Assembly (NCBI GenBank): GCA_030833145.1
Contig: JAURHT010000001.1
Location: 18,674-82,673 of the forward strand
Direction: 5' to 3'
Length of the DNA: 64,000 bases
Origin: Aquirufa sp.
Lineage (GTDB): Bacteria; Bacteroidota; Bacteroidia; Cytophagales; Spirosomataceae
Shown piece after piece: positions 34,261 to 42,105 of the stretch. Numbering within the stretch: position 1 is the stretch's first letter; each line of letters starts with the position of its first letter. Made by a program: the position numbers and the translations under genes. Under the pieces are notes generated by a model that was not told where the DNA came from, did not search any database, and saw nothing but the letters and a program-made list of their open reading frames with translations.

Positions 34261-35600
34261 AAAAACAATTACTCGTTAACGCAAAAATCGTCAATGAAGG
34301 CATCTCCTTTTTTTCGGATGTGTTGATTCATCACGGGCGAATTGAAAAAATTGCCACCCATATTTCTGACCCTAATGCGGACGTTTTCGACATCAATGGG
34401 AATTATTTGATTCCCGGAATGATCGATGATCAGGTGCATTTTAGAGATCCGGGATTAACGTATAAAGGTAATTTAACGACAGAATCTAGAGCAGCAGTGG
34501 CAGGCGGCGTAACCTCCTTTATGGATATGCCTAACACCGTTCCTAATACGCTAACCCGTGATTTACTAGAGCAAAAATACCAAGCGGCGGCGCAGCAATC
34601 GCTCGCAAATTATTCCTTTTTTATGGGGGTAACCGCCGGGAATTTAGAGGAGGCTTTACGGGTAGATAACGAGAGTGTTTGTGGCATTACGGATGATGGG
34701 CTGTACTTTAATGAGCAACAAATTCTAGCGAACAACCCGGAATATCTGGAAAAATTATTCTCGCGGGCAGAAACTTTGGTTGCCTTACATAGCGAGGACG
34801 AATCCATTATCGATCAAAATTACGAACGCTATTTTACGGAAACGAAAGGTCAAATTCCTTTTGCATTTCATGCCAAAATTCGAAGTTCGGAGGCCTGCGT
34901 GACGGCCACAAAACGGGTTTTGGACATACAATCAAAATACCAAAATAGACTCCATTTTTTCCATATTTCCACTGGCGAGGAAGCAACGCTTTTCCCCGCT
35001 TCCACGGACTATAGCGCTAAACGTGTGACAGCTGAAGCCTGTATTCATCACTTATGGTTTACGGAGAAAGACTATGAAAAAAGAGGAGGCGATATTAAAT
35101 GGAATCCCTCTATAAAGACCGAATTTGATCGTATAACATTAATGAAGGCACTCAAAGAAGGGCGCATTGATATCATCGCCTCCGACCACGCGCCTCACAG
35201 TAAGGAAGAAAAACAAGGGACTTATGAGCAAGTAAAATCGGGAGCACCCATCGTGCAACATACCTTGCCGCTCTTGTTTGAATTAGCTTCTCGCGGGGAA
35301 ATTTCCGTCGAACAAATTGTCGAAAAAACCAGTCATCGGGTGGCGGATATCTACCGTTTAAAAGAGAGAGGGTACTTGCGCGAAGGCTACTACGCGGATG
35401 TCGTAGAAATACGGCCCAATGCTCCATGGGATATTACCTCAACATCGCTTTTGTATAAGTGTGGATGGGCGCCGGTAGTGGGGGAGCAGCTTTCAGCTAA
35501 AGTGAAGCGCTCGTTTGTTAATGGGAATCTCGTATTTCAGGAGGATGCGTTTATGTCGGAAGCCAAAGGTTCTCGATTATTCTTCGAAAAGATCAGGTAG
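34257..35600 (+). CDS. pyrC: dihydroorotase, class I-like
   Basis: A 447-residue amidohydrolase converting carbamoyl-aspartate to dihydroorotate in pyrimidine synthesis. The metal-site motif reads DDQVHFRDPG, so Gln replaces the first His of the usual HxH, as I recall in other Bacteroidota homologues. Other metal ligands are present: Asp in ITDDG, His in ALHSEDE and FHIST, and Asp in ASDHAPH. Coupled by ATGA to sua5. The 3' end overlaps the convergent GNAT gene by 24 bp. Allantoinase is the alternative, but pyrC is preferred. Confidence 0.92.
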   Translation: MKKQLLVNAKIVNEGISFFSDVLIHHGRIEKIATHISDPNADVFDINGNYLIPGMIDDQVHFRDPGLTYKGNLTTESRAAVAGGVTSFMDMPNTVPNTLTRDLLEQKYQAAAQQSLANYSFFMGVTAGNLEEALRVDNESVCGITDDGLYFNEQQILANNPEYLEKLFSRAETLVALHSEDESIIDQNYERYFTETKGQIPFAFHAKIRSSEACVTATKRVLDIQSKYQNRLHFFHISTGEEATLFPASTDYSAKRVTAEACIHHLWFTEKDYEKRGGDIKWNPSIKTEFDRITLMKALKEGRIDIIASDHAPHSKEEKQGTYEQVKSGAPIVQHTLPLLFELASRGEISVEQIVEKTSHRVADIYRLKERGYLREGYYADVVEIRPNAPWDITSTSLLYKCGWAPVVGEQLSAKVKRSFVNGNLVFQEDAFMSEAKGSRLFFEKIR

Positions 35601-36119
35601 CATTTTTTTCATCAATACATCCCTTTGCGCCTCATCTCCTAGCTGAAAAATATGTTCGCCAAATTCCACGAATCCCTGCTTCTGGTAAAACCGAATGGCC
35701 CTCGGATTTTCCTCCCAAACCCCAAGCCACATATAGGGTGCCTTGCGCGCTTTTGCGGTCGCTAAAGCTTGCTCGTAAAGTAATAATCCCACCTGTTTTC
35801 CGTGGTATTGCTGAAGAACATATATACGCTCGATTTCTAGTGCGTTTGGATCTTGTTTTTCACTTTGCGCATCACCCATGTTTACTTTCAAATAACCGAT
35901 TATTTCCTCTTTTTGAAGTGCGAAGTAAAACTGAGAATTTTCGTTTCGTAATTCTGCTTCAAGTTTCTCCTCCGAAAAACCTTCAGCTAAATACGCTGCC
36001 AAATTCTCCTCAGAATTATTTGCAGAAAAGGTTTCTGCAAAGGTCTTTCGACCGATAGCTTGTAAGGCATCGAGGTCTGGAGGGGAGGCTGGTCGGATTT
36101 GAAGGCTTAGATTAGGCAT
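35577..36119 (-). CDS. GNAT N-acetyltransferase
   Basis: A 180-residue acetyltransferase with an acetyl-CoA P-loop region near QYHGKQVGLLLYEQAL (about 107-122), and a C-terminal WLGVWEENPRAIRFYQKQGFVEFGEHIF. Start may be ATG 36119 or GTG 36131, and it overlaps the end of the Fic gene by 8 bp in either case at least, so it is probably co-transcribed with it. Substrate unknown, but this subgroup resembles spermidine/RimI-like enzymes. Confidence 0.88.
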   Translation of the reverse strand: MPNLSLQIRPASPPDLDALQAIGRKTFAETFSANNSEENLAAYLAEGFSEEKLEAELRNENSQFYFALQKEEIIGYLKVNMGDAQSEKQDPNALEIERIYVLQQYHGKQVGLLLYEQALATAKARKAPYMWLGVWEENPRAIRFYQKQGFVEFGEHIFQLGDEAQRDVLMKKMLPDLFEE

Positions 36120-37194
36120 TTTTTTGACCACTTAATAGTTTAAATAATTTCACATGTTCATAATAATTCTCCCTACCTATTTTATGTTTTACCAAGATAT
36201 TGGCGTCAACCAAATCTTCCAAATAGCGAATGGCGGTATTTCTGCTAACATTTAAATCTTTCTGTAGGTATTCAATTTTGGTATATGGATACTTGAAAAG
36301 ACTATTTATCAGGTCTTGGCTATATAATTTTGGTGCCAATGCTCTAATCTGGCTTTTTTGTTCTTGCATCAATAATCGGAGCGCTTGAATTAATATGATT
36401 CCTTCTTTAGCCGTTTTTTCTACTCCATCTAGGATAAATAACATCCATGCCTCCCACGATTCTTTTACACGAATTTCTTGAAGTAATCGATAATAGTCGT
36501 TTTTGCGGGCGATGATGTAGCTGCTGAGATAAAGAATTGGCAAACTTAAAAGTCCCTTTTGGACTAAATATAAGATATTAATAATTCGTCCAGTTCTGCC
36601 GTTGCCATCATAAAAGGGGTGAATACTTTCGAATTGATAATGAATGATAGCCATTTTAAGTAATGGGTCAAGTTCCATCATCGAATCATCATTGATAAAG
36701 GATTCCAGGTTTTGCATCAATGCAAGGATGGTATCGTAGTCTTGTGGGGGTGTATAAATAATCTCTCCCGTTTGATCATTAAATAATTTTGTGCCAGGAA
36801 GCCTTCTAAAACCCGCCTTGTTTTGTTCTACGACTTCTTGGATTAGCAGGATTGTATTATTGGTTAGTAATCCATTTGTTTTAACAAGGTCAAACCCCTC
36901 AATTAATGCTTTCGCATACTGATGAACTTCTTTAGCTGCAGGGCTTGCAAACTGCTGGTTTTGAAAATTACTTCGGTAGATTTCATCAAATGTGCTGATG
37001 ATATTTTCGATCGCGGAACTTTCCCTCGCCTCTCTAAGTGCTAACGTTTCTAAAAGAATATGTTCATTCGGAAGGCTACTGATGACCCCTTTAAACTCTG
37101 CCAAAGCTTGATGTGCTAATGCCGATTTACGCAAAACTGCCTTGGTTTCAATATCCTGATGCAAAGGCAATAAAGGGATTTTTGTCGTTTCCAT
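36112..37194 (-). CDS. Fic-domain AMPylase with class II inhibitory helix and winged HTH
   Basis: A 360-residue protein with an N-terminal Fic_N region, the inhibitory motif SSAIEN (residues 59-64, [S/T]xxxE[G/N]) typical of class II Fic proteins, the catalytic Fic motif HPFYDGNGRTGR (His192-Arg203), and a C-terminal winged helix (about 290-345, YLQKDLNVSRNTAIRYLEDLVDANILVKHKIG). It transfers AMP to a protein hydroxyl. The HTH and the AACCCAAA sites overlapping its promoter suggest it represses its own gene. The GNAT gene follows. Confidence 0.95.
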   Translation of the reverse strand: METTKIPLLPLHQDIETKAVLRKSALAHQALAEFKGVISSLPNEHILLETLALREARESSAIENIISTFDEIYRSNFQNQQFASPAAKEVHQYAKALIEGFDLVKTNGLLTNNTILLIQEVVEQNKAGFRRLPGTKLFNDQTGEIIYTPPQDYDTILALMQNLESFINDDSMMELDPLLKMAIIHYQFESIHPFYDGNGRTGRIINILYLVQKGLLSLPILYLSSYIIARKNDYYRLLQEIRVKESWEAWMLFILDGVEKTAKEGIILIQALRLLMQEQKSQIRALAPKLYSQDLINSLFKYPYTKIEYLQKDLNVSRNTAIRYLEDLVDANILVKHKIGRENYYEHVKLFKLLSGQKNA

Positions 37195-37201
37195 TTCGAA
37201 A

Positions 37202-37257
37202 TATAACCCAAAAATTTAATTATTTGGGTTGTTTCGATTAGGTATAACCCAAATAAT
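37202..37257. promoter_or_regulatory. three AACCCAAA sites: Fic operator
   Basis: A perfect 12-bp inverted repeat, ATTATTTGGGTT (37219-37230) and AACCCAAATAAT (37246-37257), with a 15-bp spacer. A third AACCCAAA (37205-37212, plus strand) is a direct copy of the right arm and begins 10 bp from the Fic ATG. This is a strong candidate autoregulation operator for the wHTH-bearing Fic protein. Confidence 0.75.
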
Positions 37258-37344
37258 CAACATTTTGGTATATATCTGCTGCGCTCAATCGCCGTTTATA
37301 TAATAGACGGGTCTAAAGATGTTTAAATTGTCGTACTTGCACCC

Positions 37345-38001
37345 ATGACAGCATCTCGCAAAACTTCTCTGACCGCCGGTATTCTCTACCTGTTGACCTT
37401 TATTTCGATCCCGACTTTGTCGCTTTACCACGAAATTCACCAGCCTAATTTTTTCTTAAGTTCAGCATCATCGAGCGATGTGGTACTTGGTGGGATATTA
37501 GAATTGGTGATGGCTTTGGCCTGTATTGGGACCGCGCTGGCTTTTTATCCGGTTTTGAAGAAGCAAAATGAATCGCTCGCATTGGGTTTTGTAGCTGCTC
37601 GGATTTTAGAAGCTACTTTGATCTTTGTGGGTGTGGCGAGTTTGTTAACTGTTTTAAATTTGCGCTCTCTGGGTGCAGAAGCACAGGTGGTATCCCGAGG
37701 GTTAGTGATGTTGTATGATCGTGTGTTTTTGATAAGCCAAAGTTTCATCCCCGCCGTCAATGGTCTTCTGCTCGGAACACTCTTGTACCAAACGCGTTTA
37801 GTCCCTCGCATTTTACCCATCATTGGAATCATCGGAGCCTTTACTTTAGTGGCTGGAGATGTCGCGGTTTTGTATGGAGTTTTTGATCAGCGTGCACCCA
37901 TTGCGGGTTTATCCGCGGTTCCTATTGCCCTTTGGGAGTTTTCGTTAGGGATTTATTTGACGTTCAAAGGATTTAAAGAAAATGCCGTAATTTTAGGCTA
38001 A
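37345..38001 (+). CDS. DUF4386 membrane protein
   Basis: A 218-residue protein with six predicted membrane segments, matching the DUF4386 pattern: TAGILYLLTFISIPTLSLY at the N-terminus, ILELVMALACIGTALAFYPVLKKQNESLALGFVAARILEATLIFVGV, and LLGTLLYQTRLVPRILPIIGIIGAFTLVAG near the end. Function unknown. Overlaps the PhzF gene by 1 bp (TAATG), an operon. Confidence 0.9.
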   Translation: MTASRKTSLTAGILYLLTFISIPTLSLYHEIHQPNFFLSSASSSDVVLGGILELVMALACIGTALAFYPVLKKQNESLALGFVAARILEATLIFVGVASLLTVLNLRSLGAEAQVVSRGLVMLYDRVFLISQSFIPAVNGLLLGTLLYQTRLVPRILPIIGIIGAFTLVAGDVAVLYGVFDQRAPIAGLSAVPIALWEFSLGIYLTFKGFKENAVILG

Positions 38002-38786
38002 TGAAAATCCCTATTTACCAAGTCGACGCCTTTACGAACGAACGCTTTAAAGGCAATCCTGCCGCCGTTTGTCCTCTAGATAAGTGGCTTCCGGATGCCG
38101 TTATGCAAAATATCGCTGCCGAGAATAATTTAGCAGAAACCGCCTTTGTAGTTCCCGCTGCGAACGAATACGAAATTCGTTGGTTTACACCCACCGTTGA
38201 AGTGGATTTGTGTGGGCATGCGACCTTAGCAAGTGCGTATGTTTTGTTCAATGAATTGGGTTTTGTGGGAGACGAAATCAACTTCGTTTCACACCGAAGC
38301 GGCCCTTTATCAGTGAGTCGAAATGTTTCCGTTTTGGCATTAAATTTTCCGGTTGATTCCTTGATCGAGAAACCTTTAAATTCGGAGTTTTCTATTGGAT
38401 TATCGCGCGCGCCACGTGCCGTTTTCAAAGGCAAAACGGACTACTTATTTGTCTACGATTCTGAAGCAGAAATTTTGGCCTTGCAACCTGATTTCGAAGC
38501 CTTAAAAGCACATCCTGTTCGCGGGATTATCGTAACAGCTCCGGGCGAAACAACTGATTTTGTGTCTCGCTTTTTTGGCCCCGCTTGCGGCGTAAATGAA
38601 GATCCGGTGACCGGTTCTGCACATACGACTTTGACGCCTTATTGGTCTTTGGTTTTAGGAAAAACGAAATTATCGGCTCGTCAATTATCGCAACGAACTG
38701 GAGACTTAAACTGCAAACTTCTCGGAGATCGGGTGGAAATTGCTGGAGAGGCGGTTTTATATTTGCGGGGAGAGATAGAAATCTAA
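38001..38786 (+). CDS. PhzF-family epimerase/isomerase
   Basis: A 261-residue two-domain protein of the PhzF/diaminopimelate-epimerase-like fold. Start MKIPIYQVDAFTNERFKGNPAAVC is typical, with catalytic Glu46 in NLAETAFV and the second-domain GPACGVNEDPVTGSAHTTL motif. Family members isomerise small amino-acid-like substrates; the substrate here is unknown. It is translationally coupled to the DUF4386 gene. Confidence 0.92.
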   Translation: MKIPIYQVDAFTNERFKGNPAAVCPLDKWLPDAVMQNIAAENNLAETAFVVPAANEYEIRWFTPTVEVDLCGHATLASAYVLFNELGFVGDEINFVSHRSGPLSVSRNVSVLALNFPVDSLIEKPLNSEFSIGLSRAPRAVFKGKTDYLFVYDSEAEILALQPDFEALKAHPVRGIIVTAPGETTDFVSRFFGPACGVNEDPVTGSAHTTLTPYWSLVLGKTKLSARQLSQRTGDLNCKLLGDRVEIAGEAVLYLRGEIEI

Positions 38787-38794
38787 ATTATACG

Positions 38795-38802
38795 TACATT
38801 TG
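38795..38802 (+). promoter_or_regulatory. -7 box for DinB gene
   Basis: TACATTTG, 22 bp before the DinB ATG at 38825, matches TAnnTTTG. No TTG is found at the usual distance. Confidence 0.6.
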
Positions 38803-38824
38803 AAACTACTTAACTAACACAACA

Positions 38825-39340
38825 ATGAAAAAACTATTCACCTTTTTTGCCATTCTAGCGATGGCCACTAGCCTTCAGGCCCAAACACCTAAGGCAAACT
38901 TGATTAAAGATTGGGAGCGCGCGCGTGCTTACACGAAAGAGTATTTAGATGCGATGCCGGAAACAGGTTTTGCTCTAAAACCTACGAAAGAAATGCGTTC
39001 ATTTGCAGGCCAAATGCTTCACTTAAGTGATGCGATTTATGGTATCGTAGGAATGGCTACTGATGTGGCGCCCACTGCCAAAGATTTAGAGAAATCGAAT
39101 GACGTAGCGAAAGCAAGCGTAACGGAGAAAGTCTTAGCAGCCTATGATTTTGCCATCAATGCCATTAAAAATGCACCGGATGCGAAGTTAGGAGAGTCTA
39201 TTAAATTATTTGGCCGCTTCGATGTTACGCGTGGTCAAGCGATCGATAAAGCGTTTGAACACCAAACACACCACCGTGGGCAAGCGACTGTGTACATTCG
39301 CTTAGCGGGTGCAACTCCTCCAGCAGAGAAGTTGTTCTAG
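38825..39340 (+). CDS. secreted DinB-family protein
   Basis: A 171-residue protein with a signal peptide (1-20, ending LQAQ) and a four-helix DinB fold. The three metal-binding histidines are seen as His in QMLHLSDAIYG (near 63) and EHQTHHRGQATVYIRLAG (near 146-150). DinB/YfiT-like proteins bind nickel, zinc or iron; the periplasmic location is unusual for a damage-inducible name, and the role is unknown. It precedes the light-repair operon, separated by a terminator. Confidence 0.9.
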   Translation: MKKLFTFFAILAMATSLQAQTPKANLIKDWERARAYTKEYLDAMPETGFALKPTKEMRSFAGQMLHLSDAIYGIVGMATDVAPTAKDLEKSNDVAKASVTEKVLAAYDFAINAIKNAPDAKLGESIKLFGRFDVTRGQAIDKAFEHQTHHRGQATVYIRLAGATPPAEKLF

Positions 39341-39360
39341 TCTGAAACATTCTGATTAGA

Positions 39361-39395
39361 AAAGGGTTTGTCTTTTATAGGCAAGCCCTTTTTTT
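39361..39395 (+). terminator. intrinsic terminator after DinB
   Basis: AAAGGGTTTG pairs with CAAGCCCTTT, one G-U pair, and is followed by T6. The T tract runs up to the DUF2256 ATG. Confidence 0.82.
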
Positions 39396-39533
39396 ATGCA
39401 AGGCGTTAAAAAACAACATTTACCTTCCAAAATCTGCCCCGTTTGCAACCGCCCTTTTGTCTGGCGCAAGAAGTGGGAGAAGAATTGGGATCAGATCATC
39501 TATTGTGGTGAAAAGTGCAGACGTAGCAAATAA
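39396..39533 (+). CDS. DUF2256 zinc-ribbon miniprotein
   Basis: A 45-residue protein, too small for many gene callers. The sequence MQGVKKQHLPSKICPVCNR begins it, followed by PFVWRKKWEKNWDQIIYCGEKCRRSK, with a CPVC...CGEKC zinc knuckle. DUF2256 genes are linked to photolyase/cryptochrome loci, and this one opens such a cluster. Its role may be DNA or cofactor binding, as inference. Confidence 0.9.
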   Translation: MQGVKKQHLPSKICPVCNRPFVWRKKWEKNWDQIIYCGEKCRRSK

Positions 39534-39537
39534 GTTT

Positions 39538-39545
39538 TATCTTTG
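39538..39545 (+). promoter_or_regulatory. -7 box for the aminotransferase-photolyase operon
   Basis: TATCTTTG is a perfect TAnnTTTG box 21 bp before the aminotransferase ATG at 39567. It also explains why the longer TTG start (39543) is wrong. Confidence 0.65.
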
Positions 39546-39566
39546 GCATTCACCCAATCGCCTCGA

Positions 39567-40709
39567 ATGCTTCCAACACAACGACATTTGTTTTCCATTC
39601 CAGATGAGATTGCCTATTTCAACGGCTCTTATATGGGGCCTCAACTAAATGCATCACGCGATCGACTTTTAGCAGGAGTTCAATTAAAATCAAGCCCATG
39701 GAATTGGTCGGTTGGCCAATTTTTTGACGAGGCAGAAACTATTCGCACACTTTGTTCTGATTTATTTGGTGGTCATGCAGATAATTACGCGGTGGTTCCT
39801 TCCGCTAGTTATGGACTAGCTACGGCTGCCAGAGCGATTGAACCGACCTTGCTGAAAGGAGATGAGGTGCTCGTTTTAGCGGAAGATTTTCCGAGTAATG
39901 TCTTGACTTGGCGGCGGGTTTGTGCCGAAACGGGAGCAAACCTAGTAACCTTGAAAAAAGCACAAGAGTCGGATTGGACGACCACGATTTTGACACACAT
40001 AAGTCCTCAAACAAAGGTTTTGTCTATTCCCAGTTGCCATTGGACAAATGGAGCAGCAATTGATTTGGTGAAAATAGGGCAACATTGCGCTGATTTAGGC
40101 ATTATTTATGTAGTCGACGCCACTCAAACTTTGGGAGCCATGCCTCATTCGGTATCAGATATACAAGTGGATTTCTTGATTTCAGCGGGATATAAATGGT
40201 TATTGTGCCCATACGGATTTAGTATTTTGTATGTGCATGCGAAATGGTTCGGTGCGCGTCCGCTGGAGGAAACTTGGTTATCGAGGGAAAACGCGTCGGA
40301 TTTTGCAGGACTTGTTTCTTATAATGCACAATACCAGAAGGGAGCCCGAAAATTTGAAATGGGCCAAAAAGGGATGCCTACCATCTTGCCTGGTGCGATT
40401 GCCGCCTTGCAGCAAATTCAGGCTTGGGGAATTGAAAATATCGAAAAATTCATCGCCATACGTAATGCAGAATTAGCCGAATTTTTCAGTGATTTTGGCT
40501 TTCAACCTCTGCCTGAATCCCAGCGTGTTTCGCATATTTTGGGGATAAATTTGGGAGAAACAAGCCTTAATTTTGTGGCAGCCTTACAAGAGAAACAGGT
40601 TTACATTAGCCAAAGAGGCAATTCCCTTCGTATTGCTCCTCACGTACATATTACAGATGCTGACGTGGAAAAACTCAGAGGGGCTTTTCGTGGAGCGCTC
40701 CGATCTTGA
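39567..40709 (+). CDS. class-V-fold aminotransferase (PLP)
   Basis: A 380-residue PLP enzyme, type I fold, class V. Start at ATG 39567 (MLPTQRHLFSIPDEIAYFNGSYMGP). The PLP lysine is Lys in SAGYKWLLCPYG (about 220), with VVDATQTLGAMP preceding it. Family members include cysteine desulfurase and selenocysteine lyase-like enzymes and kynureninase-like enzymes; the exact substrate is unknown. It overlaps none but shares the operon with the TIGR03643 gene (33 bp gap from its stop to that ATG). Confidence 0.88.
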   Translation: MLPTQRHLFSIPDEIAYFNGSYMGPQLNASRDRLLAGVQLKSSPWNWSVGQFFDEAETIRTLCSDLFGGHADNYAVVPSASYGLATAARAIEPTLLKGDEVLVLAEDFPSNVLTWRRVCAETGANLVTLKKAQESDWTTTILTHISPQTKVLSIPSCHWTNGAAIDLVKIGQHCADLGIIYVVDATQTLGAMPHSVSDIQVDFLISAGYKWLLCPYGFSILYVHAKWFGARPLEETWLSRENASDFAGLVSYNAQYQKGARKFEMGQKGMPTILPGAIAALQQIQAWGIENIEKFIAIRNAELAEFFSDFGFQPLPESQRVSHILGINLGETSLNFVAALQEKQVYISQRGNSLRIAPHVHITDADVEKLRGAFRGALRS

Positions 40710-40741
40710 AAACAAAACGCCTTGAAGGTGGTTTTATAGCT

Positions 40742-41029
40742 ATGTCCGTTTCAAAAACACTATTCACACCTGAAGATATCGACCGCATCATCCAAATGGC
40801 CTGGGAAGATCGAACGCCTTTTGAGGCGATCGAATTTCAGTTTGGCTTGAAGGAAAAAGAGGTCATCGAATTCATGCGTTTGAATAGCAAGGAGTCGAGT
40901 TTCCGAATGTGGCGCAAGCGAATGACTGGCCGCGGCACTAAACATCTGCAAAAACGCGTTGCGGTAGATCCCCGTTTCAAATGCACGCTGCAACGCAGTA
41001 TCAGCCTGAATAAAATCAGTAAGCGCTAA
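40742..41029 (+). CDS. TIGR03643/DUF2805 family protein
   Basis: A 95-residue basic protein, ATG 40742, with a helix-turn-helix-like start (LFTPEDIDRIIQMAWEDRTPFEAIEFQFGLKEKEVIEFMR) and a C-terminal FRMWRKRMTGRGTKHLQKR. TIGR03643 is a conserved small family found near cryptochrome genes. Its stop overlaps the next ATG by 1 bp (TAATG). The role is unknown; the charged C-terminus may bind nucleic acid. Confidence 0.85.
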   Translation: MSVSKTLFTPEDIDRIIQMAWEDRTPFEAIEFQFGLKEKEVIEFMRLNSKESSFRMWRKRMTGRGTKHLQKRVAVDPRFKCTLQRSISLNKISKR

Positions 41030-42105
41030 TGAATTTTTCGACAAAACGCGAAGAAATACTAGCGCAAATCGATCGGTTTGACGTGGAGAAATATGCTCGT
41101 TCGCGCAACTTCATTACCGGAGGAGTGTCTTATCTTTCCCCCTATTTATCACGTGGATTTATCACCGTTCCCCAAGTAGTTAAACGATTAAACGACCGCG
41201 GAATTGGTTTGGCTCAAGGCGAAAAATTCATCCAAGAATTAGCCTGGCGCGAGTTTTATACGCGCACTTGGTTTCAAAAGGGCGATGCTATTTTCGAAGA
41301 TATTCGCCATCCGCAGGAGGGAATAGAACGCTTTGGAATTCCTCGTGCGGTGCTAGAATCTACGACCGGAATTCAAGCTCTAGATTCAGCAATAAAGGAT
41401 TTCCCCGCCACAGGATATCTCCATAATCACCTCCGCATGTACCTCGCCGCGACGATTTGTAATGTGGCCAAATACCACTGGCTGGAACCTGCTCAATGGA
41501 TGTATTACCATTTGTTGGACGGCGATTTAGCGAGTAATGCGCTGAGTTGGCAATGGTGCGCCGGGACGTTTAGTAATAAGTTGTATTACGCAAATCAGGA
41601 GAACATCAATCGTTATACCGGTAGTCAGCAAAGAGGGACTTTCTTGGATTTTGATTACGAGGATTTGCCCTTGCAATCGGTTCCCGATCATTTACAACGA
41701 TCGGTTGAGGCGGAACTTGTTTTCACTCCGCCCACGACGAAACCGCTGGAGATTCTGCCTGATATTCCTACCTTCATCTATACCCATTACACATTGGATC
41801 CTACGTTCCACGAGGGCGAAGCGGGTAACCGCATTTTGATCTTAGAACCGAGCCATTTTGCCAAACATCCGATGGCCCCTAAGACGATCGAGTTTATCCT
41901 ATCGCTGGCTGAAAACATACCGGGAATTCAAGTCTATTATGGAGAATATGCGGACCTAAAAGTAAAGGGTATTTTCCGTGATCACCCTATCAATGCCCAT
42001 TTTCAAGGTGTTCGGGAAGTGCATCCGAGTTTAGCTCCAGGTCTGCAAGGGGAGTTCAATAGCTTCTTTTCTTTTTGGAATAAATTAAGCAGACAACTGA
42101 GCTAA
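41029..42105 (+). CDS. photolyase-like FAD protein with domain order inverted
   Basis: A 358-residue protein. Residues about 1-215 correspond to the helical FAD-binding domain of photolyases: YLSPYLSRGFITVPQVVKRL, FIQELAWREFYTR, TGYLHNHLRMYLAATICNVAKYHWLEPAQWMYYHLLDGDLASNALSWQW. The usual N-terminal antenna domain is missing. Instead an alpha/beta segment (about 245-340, ILILEPSHFAKHPMAPKTIEFILSLAENIPGIQVYYGEY) follows at the C-terminus. It resembles the antenna-type fold moved to the end, so the protein may be circularly permuted (inference). Catalytic or signalling role is unknown. It converges with the PhrB-like gene, overlapping 21 bp. Confidence 0.85.
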   Translation: MNFSTKREEILAQIDRFDVEKYARSRNFITGGVSYLSPYLSRGFITVPQVVKRLNDRGIGLAQGEKFIQELAWREFYTRTWFQKGDAIFEDIRHPQEGIERFGIPRAVLESTTGIQALDSAIKDFPATGYLHNHLRMYLAATICNVAKYHWLEPAQWMYYHLLDGDLASNALSWQWCAGTFSNKLYYANQENINRYTGSQQRGTFLDFDYEDLPLQSVPDHLQRSVEAELVFTPPTTKPLEILPDIPTFIYTHYTLDPTFHEGEAGNRILILEPSHFAKHPMAPKTIEFILSLAENIPGIQVYYGEYADLKVKGIFRDHPINAHFQGVREVHPSLAPGLQGEFNSFFSFWNKLSRQLS

